A DNA stretch of 64,000 nucleotides. Source: Bacillota bacterium (GTDB lineage Bacteria; Bacillota; Clostridia; Christensenellales; SZUA-584). A model generated the notes under the pieces. It saw only the letters and a program-made list of their open reading frames with translations. It did not search any database and was not told the origin of the DNA. The DNA is taken from NCBI GenBank assembly GCA_023412005.1, contig JAEYOE010000026.1:27748-91747 (forward strand). The letters run 5' to 3'. Shown here piece after piece: positions 44,229 to 53,084 of this stretch (the first letter of the stretch is position 1; the number at the start of each line of letters is the position of its first letter). The translations under genes and the position numbers were made by a program.

Positions 44229-44256
44229 TTGAGAAGTGATAGTATATATGTAAAAT
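44229..44256 (+). promoter_or_regulatory. Promoter of the MFS transporter gene
   Basis: TTGAGA and TAAAAT are separated by 16 bases, with TATATG just before the -10. A small palindrome CACAAATTGTG lies just upstream (44211-44222). Confidence 0.5.
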
Positions 44257-44278
44257 CAAATAAGCAGGGAGAAAGACA

Positions 44279-45586
44279 ATGAAGCTGAATTACAAGAACA
44301 CCATCCTTGTGGGCCTTGCGTTTCTCACAATCTCCGCTTTCTGGCAATTATACGATTTTCATATTCCATTGATTTTGCAAAACACCTTTGATGTTGATAA
44401 GAAAACAACGGGTCTTGTTATGGCAGCCGACAATATTCTGGCGCTGTTTTTACTGCCATTGTTCGGTATGCTCTCGGACAGGATGCAAACGAAAATTGGG
44501 CGCAGAAAACCGTTCATCATCATTGGAACGGTCGCAGCTGTCATATTCATGATGGGCATTCCTTATGCAACACATACCCGCCAAATCGTTATCTTCGTCT
44601 GTGCGCTGGGTATGCTGTTGCTTTCCATGTCGTTCTACCGTTCTCCTGCAGTCGCGTTGATGCCGGATATCACACCGAAGCCTTTGCGAACCAAGGGTAA
44701 TGCTGTGATCAATCTGATGGGGGCTATCGGTGGGGGACTCATATTGGTCGTCAATATGTTCCTTGCACCTGACGCGAAAGATCCGGACACTGCGAATTAT
44801 TGGCCTTTGTTTATCGCCACAGCTGCCATCATGCTTATCGGTACAGCCGTTATGCTGTCGACTGTGAAAGAGCCAAAGCTTGTTAAGAAAATGCGTGAAG
44901 ACAGCGCCGCGATGGGTATTGACCCTGAAGAAGCCATCGCACCCAAGAAGGCTGTAAAAACTAAACACAAATTACCAAAGGAAATGCGAAAAAGCATGGG
45001 GCTTATCTTAGCTTCCATTTTGCTTTGGTTTATGGGGTATAACGCAATCACCACATGGTTCTCAAGTTATGCGGTCAATGCACTTGCCATGTCAGAGAAA
45101 CAGGCTTCGGGTATTTTAATGGTTGCCATTGTAGCCGCCGCCATTGCTTTTATTCCTATTGGCATTATTGCCTCCAAGGCCGGACGGCGTAAGAGTATCT
45201 TATTCGGCGTGGTGCTGCTTACAGCGGTCTTTGGTTCTGCGTCGTTCTACACCGCTTATTCGCCACTCATGTACGTATCATTCGCACTGGCGGGTGTGGC
45301 GTGGGCAGCCATCAATGTCAACTCATTGCCGATGGTTCTCGAAATGTCGAAGGGAGCCAATGTCGGGCGGTATACAGGATATTATTATACATTCTCCATG
45401 GCGGCACAGGCAGCAACGCCATTCCTTGCGGGTGTGCTTCTCGATGCGGTCGGGTTTTCTACGCTGTTGCCGTATGGTGCGGTATTTGTCGGTCTAGCAT
45501 TCTTCACTATGCTGTTCGTGCGCCATGGCGATTCCAAACCCATCGCGCCCGCGAGCAAGCTTGAAGCGTTTGATACCGCAGACTAA
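44279..45586 (+). CDS. MFS transporter, SLC45/GPH-like
   Basis: The protein has 435 residues and about twelve transmembrane helices. The loop FGMLSDRMQTKIGRRKPFIIIG between helices two and three is the MFS signature, in the form seen in SLC45/GPH-like sugar transporters. A central cytoplasmic loop (about 190-235) is charged. Such proteins move sugars or related solutes with a proton or cation; the substrate is unknown. A GDPD gene follows after 15 bases, which hints at uptake or use of glycerophosphodiesters or sugars. Confidence 0.88.
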   Translation: MKLNYKNTILVGLAFLTISAFWQLYDFHIPLILQNTFDVDKKTTGLVMAADNILALFLLPLFGMLSDRMQTKIGRRKPFIIIGTVAAVIFMMGIPYATHTRQIVIFVCALGMLLLSMSFYRSPAVALMPDITPKPLRTKGNAVINLMGAIGGGLILVVNMFLAPDAKDPDTANYWPLFIATAAIMLIGTAVMLSTVKEPKLVKKMREDSAAMGIDPEEAIAPKKAVKTKHKLPKEMRKSMGLILASILLWFMGYNAITTWFSSYAVNALAMSEKQASGILMVAIVAAAIAFIPIGIIASKAGRRKSILFGVVLLTAVFGSASFYTAYSPLMYVSFALAGVAWAAINVNSLPMVLEMSKGANVGRYTGYYYTFSMAAQAATPFLAGVLLDAVGFSTLLPYGAVFVGLAFFTMLFVRHGDSKPIAPASKLEAFDTAD

Positions 45587-45601
45587 AATAAGAAGGTTAA
45601 T

Positions 45602-46441
45602 ATGATCGTTATACAAATCATCATCAGTGCAGCGGCAGCTCTTTTGATACTTAATATGCTGCTGCTCGCACCGGGCTGCTTCCCGAAGAACATGAACCCC
45701 GTATTATGGCGCACGTTCTACGCGCACCGCGGGCTGCATACAAAGGATAAATCGGTGCCCGAAAACTCACTTCCTGCGTTTGCGGCGGCGGTAGAAAACG
45801 GCTATGGCATTGAGCTGGACGTCAACATCACGGCTGACAACAAGGTCGTCGTGTTTCACGACGACGATTTGCATCGTCTCTGCGGTGTTAAAAAGAGGAT
45901 TATTGACTGCACGTATGAGGAGCTGCGGTGTTACCGGCTGCTGGGAACGCAGGAGAAAATTCCGCTGTTCACCGAAGTGCTTGAACTGGTTGGCGGCAAG
46001 CAGGCGCTGATAGTGGAGCTGAAAACGTCATCTCGCCGAAACGCGCTCTGCGAAAAGACCGCCGCAATACTGGACGGATACAAGGGGCCGTATTGCATTG
46101 AATCGTTCGATCCGCGCATCGTGCGCTGGTTCAAGAAAAACAAGCCGCAGACTGTGCGCGGACAGCTCTCAGCAAAGCGCAGGGGCTATAAAGGCCAGCC
46201 GTTTATTCAAACCGTGATGCTTTCGGGTCTTATTTTCAATATTGTCGCGCGCCCGCATTTCATCGCCTACAAGCACGAGGATATCAAGTGGTTTAAGCTG
46301 GGGCTTTATCGCCTGTTGGGCGGCAAGCTGGTGGGCTGGACGGTGCGCGATACGGACGACGCTTCGCGGTTAATGCGGTATTTCGACGCCATTATATTCG
46401 AGTTTTTCAGGCCGAAGGAAATGCAACAAACAGAAAAATAG
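45602..46441 (+). CDS. Membrane-anchored glycerophosphodiester phosphodiesterase
   Basis: The protein has 279 residues. An N-terminal transmembrane helix (IIISAAAALLILNMLLLAPG) is followed by the GDPD domain: YAHRGLH, PENSLPAFAAAVENGYGIELDVNITADNKVVVFHDDDLHRLCG, and VGWTVRDTDDASRLM. The HRG and ELDV motifs bear the catalytic histidine and metal ligands. It releases glycerol 3-phosphate and an alcohol from glycerophosphodiesters. It is probably co-transcribed with the MFS gene. Confidence 0.92.
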   Translation: MIVIQIIISAAAALLILNMLLLAPGCFPKNMNPVLWRTFYAHRGLHTKDKSVPENSLPAFAAAVENGYGIELDVNITADNKVVVFHDDDLHRLCGVKKRIIDCTYEELRCYRLLGTQEKIPLFTEVLELVGGKQALIVELKTSSRRNALCEKTAAILDGYKGPYCIESFDPRIVRWFKKNKPQTVRGQLSAKRRGYKGQPFIQTVMLSGLIFNIVARPHFIAYKHEDIKWFKLGLYRLLGGKLVGWTVRDTDDASRLMRYFDAIIFEFFRPKEMQQTEK

Positions 46442-46466
46442 ATCATTTGTTCGCCAGAAATTATGT

Positions 46467-46496
46467 TTGCCTTTTTGCTGTCATTTATGCTATAAT
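46467..46496 (+). promoter_or_regulatory. Promoter of pfp
   Basis: TTGCCT and a perfect TATAAT are separated by 18 bases, preceded by TGC as in extended -10 promoters. It lies 90 bases upstream of the pfp start. Confidence 0.6.
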
Positions 46497-46519
46497 ACGC
46501 ATTGAAATGGCAGGATAAC

Positions 46520-46553
46520 AGAGCCGTGCCGACCATTGGTACGGCTCTTCATT
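46520..46553 (+). terminator. Leader hairpin of pfp, possible attenuator
   Basis: AGAGCCGTGCC, a seven-base loop and GGTACGGCTCT form an 11-pair stem with one wobble, followed by TTCATTTTC. It lies between the promoter and the ribosome binding site, so some transcripts may stop here. Confidence 0.5.
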
Positions 46554-46585
46554 TTCGCTTGCATAAGAAAGCTAAGGAGACATTC

Positions 46586-47869
46586 ATGAAGAAAAATGCG
46601 CTGGTCGCCCAGTCGGGCGGGCCGTCGCCGGTGATTAATGCGTCAATGCTTGGCGTGATTGACGCGTGCAGACAGTATCCCGACAGCATCGGCAATATTT
46701 ACGCGGCATGGCACGGCATTGAAGGCGTGCTGTTTGAAGAGCTTATTGATATCAATAAGCAGGACGATAACGAGCTGCGGCTGCTCAAGAATACACCCGC
46801 TGCGGGCGGCATCGGCACCTGCCGGTATAAGTTAAAGGACGATCAACAGGACGATTTTAACCGCATTATCGACGTGATGCGTGCGCACGATATCGGGTAT
46901 TTTTTCTATATCGGCGGCAACGACTCCATGGACACCGCCGCGCATGTCTCACGGCTCGCGCATGAGCAAGGGCTGGATTTAACCGTGGTGGGTGTGCCGA
47001 AAACGATTGATAACGATGTGGGAGATGAGGCATTCACAATCATCGACCATACGCCGGGCTACGGCAGCGCCGCGCGGTATTGGGCGATGAATCTGCAGAA
47101 CATAGAAGAAGAAAGCCGGGGTATGGGCGTGTCTGAATGCGTCAGCGTGCATCAGGCCATGGGCCGTCAGTCCGGCTGGATTACCGCGGCGGCGCGGCTT
47201 GGAGATCCCGATAGAAAAATGCCGCTGCAACTGTATTTTGCCGAAGCGAAAAAGAGCATCGAAGAGCTGGCGGACAACGTGAACGCGCAATTGCAGCGCG
47301 ACGGGCGCTGCATTGTGGTGGTGAACGAAGGGTACGACGCGGGTGAGCTCGGTGCGCGGCACGACGGCTTCGGGCATGTGGAATACGGTGCGAGCGAAAC
47401 CACTGCTGTACAGCAGGTGACGAACTACTTAAACCGTCACGGCTTAGCAGCACGCGGGCAGGCCACCTGCCAGCAGGTGGGTGTCATGCAGCGTGACGCG
47501 TCGATCTACGCCTCCACTGTGGATATTGAAGAAGCGTACCAAGTGGGCGCGAAGGCCGTGGATATTGCGATGACGGACGGCACCGGCTATATGGCGACGT
47601 TGCTGCGCAGCCCGGGAAATAGGTACGAGATTTATTACGATAAAGTGAAACTGGAAACGGTGGCGAATTCGGTGCGGTATCTGCCGCAAAGCTGGCTTGC
47701 GCCGAGCGGTATCGACGTGACGGATGATTTCATCAAATACGCGATGCCGCTGATCGGCGACAGCTGGCCGAATGTACCGATGGAAAACGGCCTCCAGCGG
47801 TTCGCACGGCTTGATATAAAATTCATTGAGAAGAAGCTGGCAGGGTATACCCCGTGCCGTATGCGTTAA
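46586..47869 (+). CDS. pfp: Diphosphate--fructose-6-phosphate 1-phosphotransferase
   Basis: The 427-residue protein belongs to the phosphofructokinase family. ALVAQSGGPSPVINASM binds phosphate, YIGGNDSMDTA replaces the GGDGS of ATP-type enzymes, and GVPKTIDNDVG is the catalytic loop. The GGND form marks PPi-dependent enzymes, which make fructose 1,6-bisphosphate reversibly. ATG 46586 has AAGGAG six bases upstream; an in-frame ATG at 46502 lies before the leader hairpin and was rejected. Confidence 0.93.
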   Translation: MKKNALVAQSGGPSPVINASMLGVIDACRQYPDSIGNIYAAWHGIEGVLFEELIDINKQDDNELRLLKNTPAAGGIGTCRYKLKDDQQDDFNRIIDVMRAHDIGYFFYIGGNDSMDTAAHVSRLAHEQGLDLTVVGVPKTIDNDVGDEAFTIIDHTPGYGSAARYWAMNLQNIEEESRGMGVSECVSVHQAMGRQSGWITAAARLGDPDRKMPLQLYFAEAKKSIEELADNVNAQLQRDGRCIVVVNEGYDAGELGARHDGFGHVEYGASETTAVQQVTNYLNRHGLAARGQATCQQVGVMQRDASIYASTVDIEEAYQVGAKAVDIAMTDGTGYMATLLRSPGNRYEIYYDKVKLETVANSVRYLPQSWLAPSGIDVTDDFIKYAMPLIGDSWPNVPMENGLQRFARLDIKFIEKKLAGYTPCRMR

Positions 47870-47878
47870 GGAGTAGCA

Positions 47879-48184
47879 ATGGCAGTCAATCATATTGTTT
47901 GTTTCAAGTTTAACGAAAGTGCAACGAAGGACGAGATTAAGCAGCATATGCAGATGTTTGCGGCACTCAGCCAAACCATTCCCGGTATCGTCTCATACTC
48001 AGCCGGAAAATCATTCGGCGTGGCGTATGAATCCACGGCGGATTATGACAGCGTGCATGTTCTCGTGTGTGAATCGGAAGAAGCGCTTGAAAGCTATTTT
48101 CACCACGAGGCACATCAGGAATTCATTAACCAGAGTAAACACATTTGGGAAAACGTGCTTGTGATCAACGCGCAGACTGAATAA
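47879..48184 (+). CDS. Stress-responsive A/B-barrel (Dabb) protein
   Basis: The protein has 101 residues. MAVNHIVCFKFNESATKDEI, IPGIVSYSAGKSFGV and DYDSVHVLVCESEEALESYFHHEAHQEFI form the dimeric alpha-beta barrel pattern of Dabb proteins. The function of most members is unknown. AAGGAG precedes the ATG, nine bases after pfp. uvrB follows after 46 bases. Confidence 0.9.
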   Translation: MAVNHIVCFKFNESATKDEIKQHMQMFAALSQTIPGIVSYSAGKSFGVAYESTADYDSVHVLVCESEEALESYFHHEAHQEFINQSKHIWENVLVINAQTE

Positions 48185-48230
48185 GTCGACATCGTTAAAG
48201 GCGTCACGTAGCTGAAAGGGTATCATTTTT

Positions 48231-50186
48231 ATGGAATTTAAGCTTCAGTCTAAATACAAACCGGCAGGCAGCCAGCCCGAAGCAATCGACGCGCTGGTGG
48301 CCGGAATTGAAGCGGGTAAAAACGCACAGGTGCTGCTCGGTGTAACGGGCAGCGGCAAAACGTTTACAATGGCTAACGTAATTGAGCGCGTGCAGCGCCC
48401 GACGCTGGTGCTTGCCCATAACAAAACGCTGGCCGCGCAGCTGTGCAGCGAGTTTCGCGAGTTCTTTCCCGAAAATGCTGTTGAGTTCTTTGTTTCGTAT
48501 TACGACTACTACCAGCCCGAGGCGTACGTGCCGGGCAAGGATTTATACATCGAGAAGGACGCAAGCATTAACGATGAAATCGACCGCCTGCGCCACAGCG
48601 CCACGTCGTCGCTGCTGGAGCGCCGCGATGTGATCGTGGTGGCGTCTGTCTCGTGCATCTACTCCATCGGTGACCCGGAGGAGTACAACGGCATGAGCAT
48701 TTCACTGCGCCCGGGTACAAAAATCAAACGTGACGATCTGCTCGAGCGCTTGGTCGACAACAGCTTTTCGCGCGGCGACATGGATTTTACACGCGGGCGG
48801 TTCCGCGTGCGCGGCGACACGGTGGAGGTGTTTCCGGCCAACACGATGGAAAAAGCAGTGCGCATCGAGTTCTTCGGCGACGAGGTGGAGCGCATACTCG
48901 AGATCGATGTGGTCACAGGTCGTGCGCTGGCAACGCGCGAGCATATCGCGATTTTTCCGAACACGCATTACGCGATGGACAGGGAATACATGAAAGAAAA
49001 ACTCGATGAGATTCGAGACGATATGATGAAGCAGGTGGAGCTTTTCAAATCGCAGGGCAAAATTCTTGAAGCCGAGCGCATCAAGCAGCGCACCGTTTAC
49101 GATATCGAAATGCTGCGCGAACTGGGGTATTGTACGGGTATCGAAAACTACTCGCGCTACTTCGATGGACGCAAGCCGGGAGACCCGCCGTTCACGCTGC
49201 TCGACTTCTTTCCGGACGATTTTTTGATGATTGTGGATGAGTCGCACGTGATGCTGCCGCAGGTGCGCGCGATGTACAAGGGCGACTTCTCACGCAAGGA
49301 TATGCTGGTGCAATACGGGTTCCGTCTGCCGTCCGCTTACGACAACCGTCCGCTCAAGTTCGAGGAGTTTGAAAAGCGCCGCGGGCAGACGGTGTATGTA
49401 AGCGCTACGCCTGCCGAATACGAGCGCAAGCTGGCGGGCAGCGTGGTGGAGCAGATTGTGCGCCCCACAGGGCTCATAGACCCCGAGATTACCGTGGTGC
49501 CAGCAGCGGGGCAGGTGGAGCATTTGCTGGGCGAAATTCGTGCCACAGTCAAGAAGGGATTTCGCGTGCTGGTGACAACGCTGACCAAAAGAATGGCCGA
49601 GCGGCTGACTGATTATTACAGCGAACTGGGTATTCGTGTGAAATACATGCACAGTGATATTGATACAATGGAGCGCATGGAGATCATTCGCGGGCTGCGT
49701 ATGGGTGAGTTCGATGTGCTCGTCGGTATCAATCTGCTGCGCGAGGGGCTCGATTTGCCCGAGGTGGCACTGGTGGCGGTGCTCGATGCCGACAAGGAAG
49801 GTTTCCTTCGCAACGAAACATCGCTGGTTCAGACGATAGGGCGTGCCGCAAGAAACGTGGAAGGCCGCGTGCTGATGTACGCGGACACCATCACAGGCTC
49901 TATGCGCCGCGCGATTGACGAGACGGCGCGCCGCCGAGAAACGCAGATGGCGTATAATGAGGCGCACGGCATCACGCCGAAAACCATCGTAAAAGAGACA
50001 TACGGCGTTCTTGAAATCACCAAGCCTGTGAAGGATACCGAAAAGCTTACAAAGGCAGAGGCGGTGAAGAAAGCGGCGATTATAGAGAAACAGATGCGCC
50101 AAGCGGCGATCGAACTGGAGTTCGAGACGGCGGCGGCATTGCGCGACGAACTGTTCAGATTAAAGGAAATCATCAGAAAAGGATAA
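48231..50186 (+). CDS. uvrB: UvrABC excinuclease subunit B
   Basis: The 651-residue protein verifies DNA damage in nucleotide excision repair. The Walker A motif GVTGSGKTF, the hairpin region YYDYYQPEAYVPG, VDESHVMLPQ, and helicase motif QTIGRAARN are present. A UvrC-binding UVR motif ends the protein (EKQMRQAAIELEFETAAALRDE). No LexA-type box was seen in the 46 bases upstream. uvrA follows after 11 bases. Confidence 0.98.
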   Translation: MEFKLQSKYKPAGSQPEAIDALVAGIEAGKNAQVLLGVTGSGKTFTMANVIERVQRPTLVLAHNKTLAAQLCSEFREFFPENAVEFFVSYYDYYQPEAYVPGKDLYIEKDASINDEIDRLRHSATSSLLERRDVIVVASVSCIYSIGDPEEYNGMSISLRPGTKIKRDDLLERLVDNSFSRGDMDFTRGRFRVRGDTVEVFPANTMEKAVRIEFFGDEVERILEIDVVTGRALATREHIAIFPNTHYAMDREYMKEKLDEIRDDMMKQVELFKSQGKILEAERIKQRTVYDIEMLRELGYCTGIENYSRYFDGRKPGDPPFTLLDFFPDDFLMIVDESHVMLPQVRAMYKGDFSRKDMLVQYGFRLPSAYDNRPLKFEEFEKRRGQTVYVSATPAEYERKLAGSVVEQIVRPTGLIDPEITVVPAAGQVEHLLGEIRATVKKGFRVLVTTLTKRMAERLTDYYSELGIRVKYMHSDIDTMERMEIIRGLRMGEFDVLVGINLLREGLDLPEVALVAVLDADKEGFLRNETSLVQTIGRAARNVEGRVLMYADTITGSMRRAIDETARRRETQMAYNEAHGITPKTIVKETYGVLEITKPVKDTEKLTKAEAVKKAAIIEKQMRQAAIELEFETAAALRDELFRLKEIIRKG

Positions 50187-50197
50187 GCAGACCAACC

Positions 50198-53014
50198 ATG
50201 GATTACATTACGATTAAGGGCGCAAGGGAACACAATTTAAAGAACATCGATATCAAGATACCGCGCGACAAGCTCGTTGTGATTACGGGGCTTTCAGGCA
50301 GCGGCAAATCGTCGCTCGCCTTCGATACCATATACGCGGAAGGGCAGCGGCGCTATGTTGAATCGCTGTCGGCTTACGCCCGTCAGTTTTTGGGCCAGAT
50401 GGACAAACCGGATGTGGATTCCATCGAAGGGCTGTCGCCCGCGATTTCGATAGACCAGAAGACGACAAGCCGCAACCCGCGTTCCACCGTGGGCACCGTA
50501 ACGGAGATACACGACTATCTGCGGTTGTTGTATGCGCGCGCAGGCGAGGTGCACTGCACCAAATGCGGCAAGAAAATCGAGCGACAAACGCCTGATCAGA
50601 TTGTGGACGATATTATGAGCCGCCCTGAGGGCACAAAGCTTATGATACTCGCACCCGTGGTGTCGGGGCGCAAGGGCCAGCATACCAAGCTGCTCGAGGA
50701 TCTGTCCCGAAGCGGCTATACGCGTGTGGTGGTGGACGGCGCGACATACACGCTCGACGAAGAGATCGTGCTGGATAAAAACATCAAGCACACCATCGAT
50801 GTGGTGATTGACCGCATTGTGCTGAATGCGGATACCCGCTCGCGCCTGCAGGATTCTGTGGAGACGGCGCTTACACGCGGCGATGGTGTGATTAAAATCG
50901 TTGATATGAGTGACAACAGCGAACAGCGTTATTCTCAGAACTACGCGTGTATCGACTGCGGTATCAGCATTGAAGAGATATCGCCGCGTATGTTTTCGTT
51001 CAATGCGCCGTATGGGGCCTGCCCGCACTGCCACGGCCTTGGCACCATTATGAAGGTGGACGAAGACCTCGTGGTTCCGGACAAAACCAAATCGCTCGCG
51101 GAGGGCGCTATACGCGTTTCCGGCTGGAACTCTGCATCGGGCGACAGCTGGGGCACGCAATATTTCAAGGGCATGGCACGCCACTTTGGTTTTGATATGG
51201 ATACCCCGTTTGAACAGCTCGACAGAAGCGTTCAGGAAAAGCTGCTTTACGGCACAGACAACGAGCGCTTCGAGGTAGATTATTCATCCGACTACGGCAA
51301 AGGCACATTCTTAAACCGCTTCGAGGGCATCATTCCAAATATCGAGCGGCGGTACATGCAGACGGATTCCGACATGATGAAGGCTGAATATGAAAAATAC
51401 ATGGCGACGCTTCTTTGCCCCGAGTGCGGCGGAACACGGTATAAGGCAGAGCCGCTGGCGGTAAAAATCGGCGGCAGAAACATTGCTGAGGTATCGGATA
51501 TGCCGATTAATGAGGCACGCCGCTTTTTTGATACGCTCGTTCTCACGGAAAAGCAAAGGATAATCGCCGACAGGGTACTCAAGGAGCTGAATGCGCGGCT
51601 GAACTTTTTGATCAACGTGGGGCTTTCGTATCTCACATTGTCTCGCGCAGCCGGAACACTTTCGGGCGGCGAAGCACAGCGCATCAGGCTCGCAACGCAG
51701 ATTGGCTCGGGGCTTACAGGTGTGCTGTATATACTTGATGAACCGAGCATCGGTCTGCACCAGCGCGATAACGACAAGCTGCTCGCAACGCTAAAGCGGC
51801 TGCAGGCACTTGGCAACACGCTGATTGTGGTGGAGCACGATGAGGACACCATGCGCAGTGCTGACTTTTTAATAGATATGGGGCCGGGTGCGGGCGTACA
51901 CGGCGGGCGGGTCGTGTCATCGGGTACGCCGGAGCAGATCATGGCCGATCCCAATTCGATTACCGGGCAATATTTGTCCGGCGCGAAAAGAATTGAGACA
52001 CCGCAAAAAAGGCGCGAGAAAAACGGAGAGTTCACGATCGTCGGTGCATCGGAAAACAATTTAAAAAACATCGATATCACATTTCCAATGGGTGTGATAA
52101 CGGCGGTCACAGGCGTTTCTGGCAGCGGCAAATCCACACTGGTCAACGAGATTCTGTTTAAGGCCCTTGCCAAACGGCTGTACGGTGCCAAAGAAAAGCC
52201 GGGCCGGCATGAGCGCATTGAAGGCGTTGAGCAGATCGATAAAATCGTCAACATCGATCAAAGCCCGATTGGGCGCACGCCGCGCAGCAACCCCGCCACA
52301 TACACAGGCGTCTTTACGCTGATTCGTGATCTGTTTGCGGAAACGAAAGATGCCAAGGTGCGTGGCTTTGGCAAGGGGCGGTTCTCATTCAATGTGAAGG
52401 GCGGACGGTGCGAAGCGTGCAGCGGCGACGGTATTATCAAAATTGAGATGCATTTTCTGCCGGATGTGTATGTGCCTTGCGAAGTCTGTAAAGGTGCGCG
52501 ATACAACCGCGAAACGCTAGAGGTGAAATACAAGGGCAAGAACATACAGGAAGTGCTGGACATGACAGTGGAAGAGGCGCTGGACTTCTTTGACAGCATC
52601 CCGGCCATCCGCAACGTTCTGCAGGTAATCACTGATGTGGGTCTTGGCTACATTCGGCTTGGGCAGCCTTCCACAACGCTTTCGGGCGGCGAAGCTCAGC
52701 GTGTGAAGCTGGCCACGTATCTTTCAAAGCGGCAGACGGGCAATACATTGTTCATTCTTGATGAACCAACCACAGGCCTGCACACGGATGATGTGAAAAA
52801 GCTGGTGGCGATACTCGCGCGCCTCGCCGATAAGGGAAACACGGTGATTGTTATTGAACATAATCTGGATGTCATCAAATATGCGGATTACTGTATTGAT
52901 CTTGGGCCGGAAGGCGGCGATGGCGGCGGCATGGTGATTGCCGAGGGAACACCCGAAGAAATATCGAAGAATAAAAACAGTGCGACAGGGTTTTATCTTG
53001 TAAAAGCGTTGTAA
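50198..53014 (+). CDS. uvrA: UvrABC excinuclease subunit A
   Basis: The 938-residue protein recognises DNA lesions and loads UvrB. Two ABC modules are visible, with Walker A GLSGSGKSSLAFDTIYAEG and GVSGSGKSTL, and signatures LSGGEAQR twice. Zinc-binding CxxC pairs include CTKCGK, CPHCHG, CPECGG, CEACSG and CEVCKG. It is co-transcribed with uvrB. Confidence 0.98.
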   Translation: MDYITIKGAREHNLKNIDIKIPRDKLVVITGLSGSGKSSLAFDTIYAEGQRRYVESLSAYARQFLGQMDKPDVDSIEGLSPAISIDQKTTSRNPRSTVGTVTEIHDYLRLLYARAGEVHCTKCGKKIERQTPDQIVDDIMSRPEGTKLMILAPVVSGRKGQHTKLLEDLSRSGYTRVVVDGATYTLDEEIVLDKNIKHTIDVVIDRIVLNADTRSRLQDSVETALTRGDGVIKIVDMSDNSEQRYSQNYACIDCGISIEEISPRMFSFNAPYGACPHCHGLGTIMKVDEDLVVPDKTKSLAEGAIRVSGWNSASGDSWGTQYFKGMARHFGFDMDTPFEQLDRSVQEKLLYGTDNERFEVDYSSDYGKGTFLNRFEGIIPNIERRYMQTDSDMMKAEYEKYMATLLCPECGGTRYKAEPLAVKIGGRNIAEVSDMPINEARRFFDTLVLTEKQRIIADRVLKELNARLNFLINVGLSYLTLSRAAGTLSGGEAQRIRLATQIGSGLTGVLYILDEPSIGLHQRDNDKLLATLKRLQALGNTLIVVEHDEDTMRSADFLIDMGPGAGVHGGRVVSSGTPEQIMADPNSITGQYLSGAKRIETPQKRREKNGEFTIVGASENNLKNIDITFPMGVITAVTGVSGSGKSTLVNEILFKALAKRLYGAKEKPGRHERIEGVEQIDKIVNIDQSPIGRTPRSNPATYTGVFTLIRDLFAETKDAKVRGFGKGRFSFNVKGGRCEACSGDGIIKIEMHFLPDVYVPCEVCKGARYNRETLEVKYKGKNIQEVLDMTVEEALDFFDSIPAIRNVLQVITDVGLGYIRLGQPSTTLSGGEAQRVKLATYLSKRQTGNTLFILDEPTTGLHTDDVKKLVAILARLADKGNTVIVIEHNLDVIKYADYCIDLGPEGGDGGGMVIAEGTPEEISKNKNSATGFYLVKAL

Positions 53015-53084
53015 GCCTTTAAAATGCTGTTACAAAAGAGCAGAAACGGGTATTGATGTAGCAAACGTATTGAAGGAGGCTGCA

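Noticed and set aside
48185..48230. LexA box before uvrB
   Set aside because: No GAAC-N4-GTTC core is present in the short upstream region.
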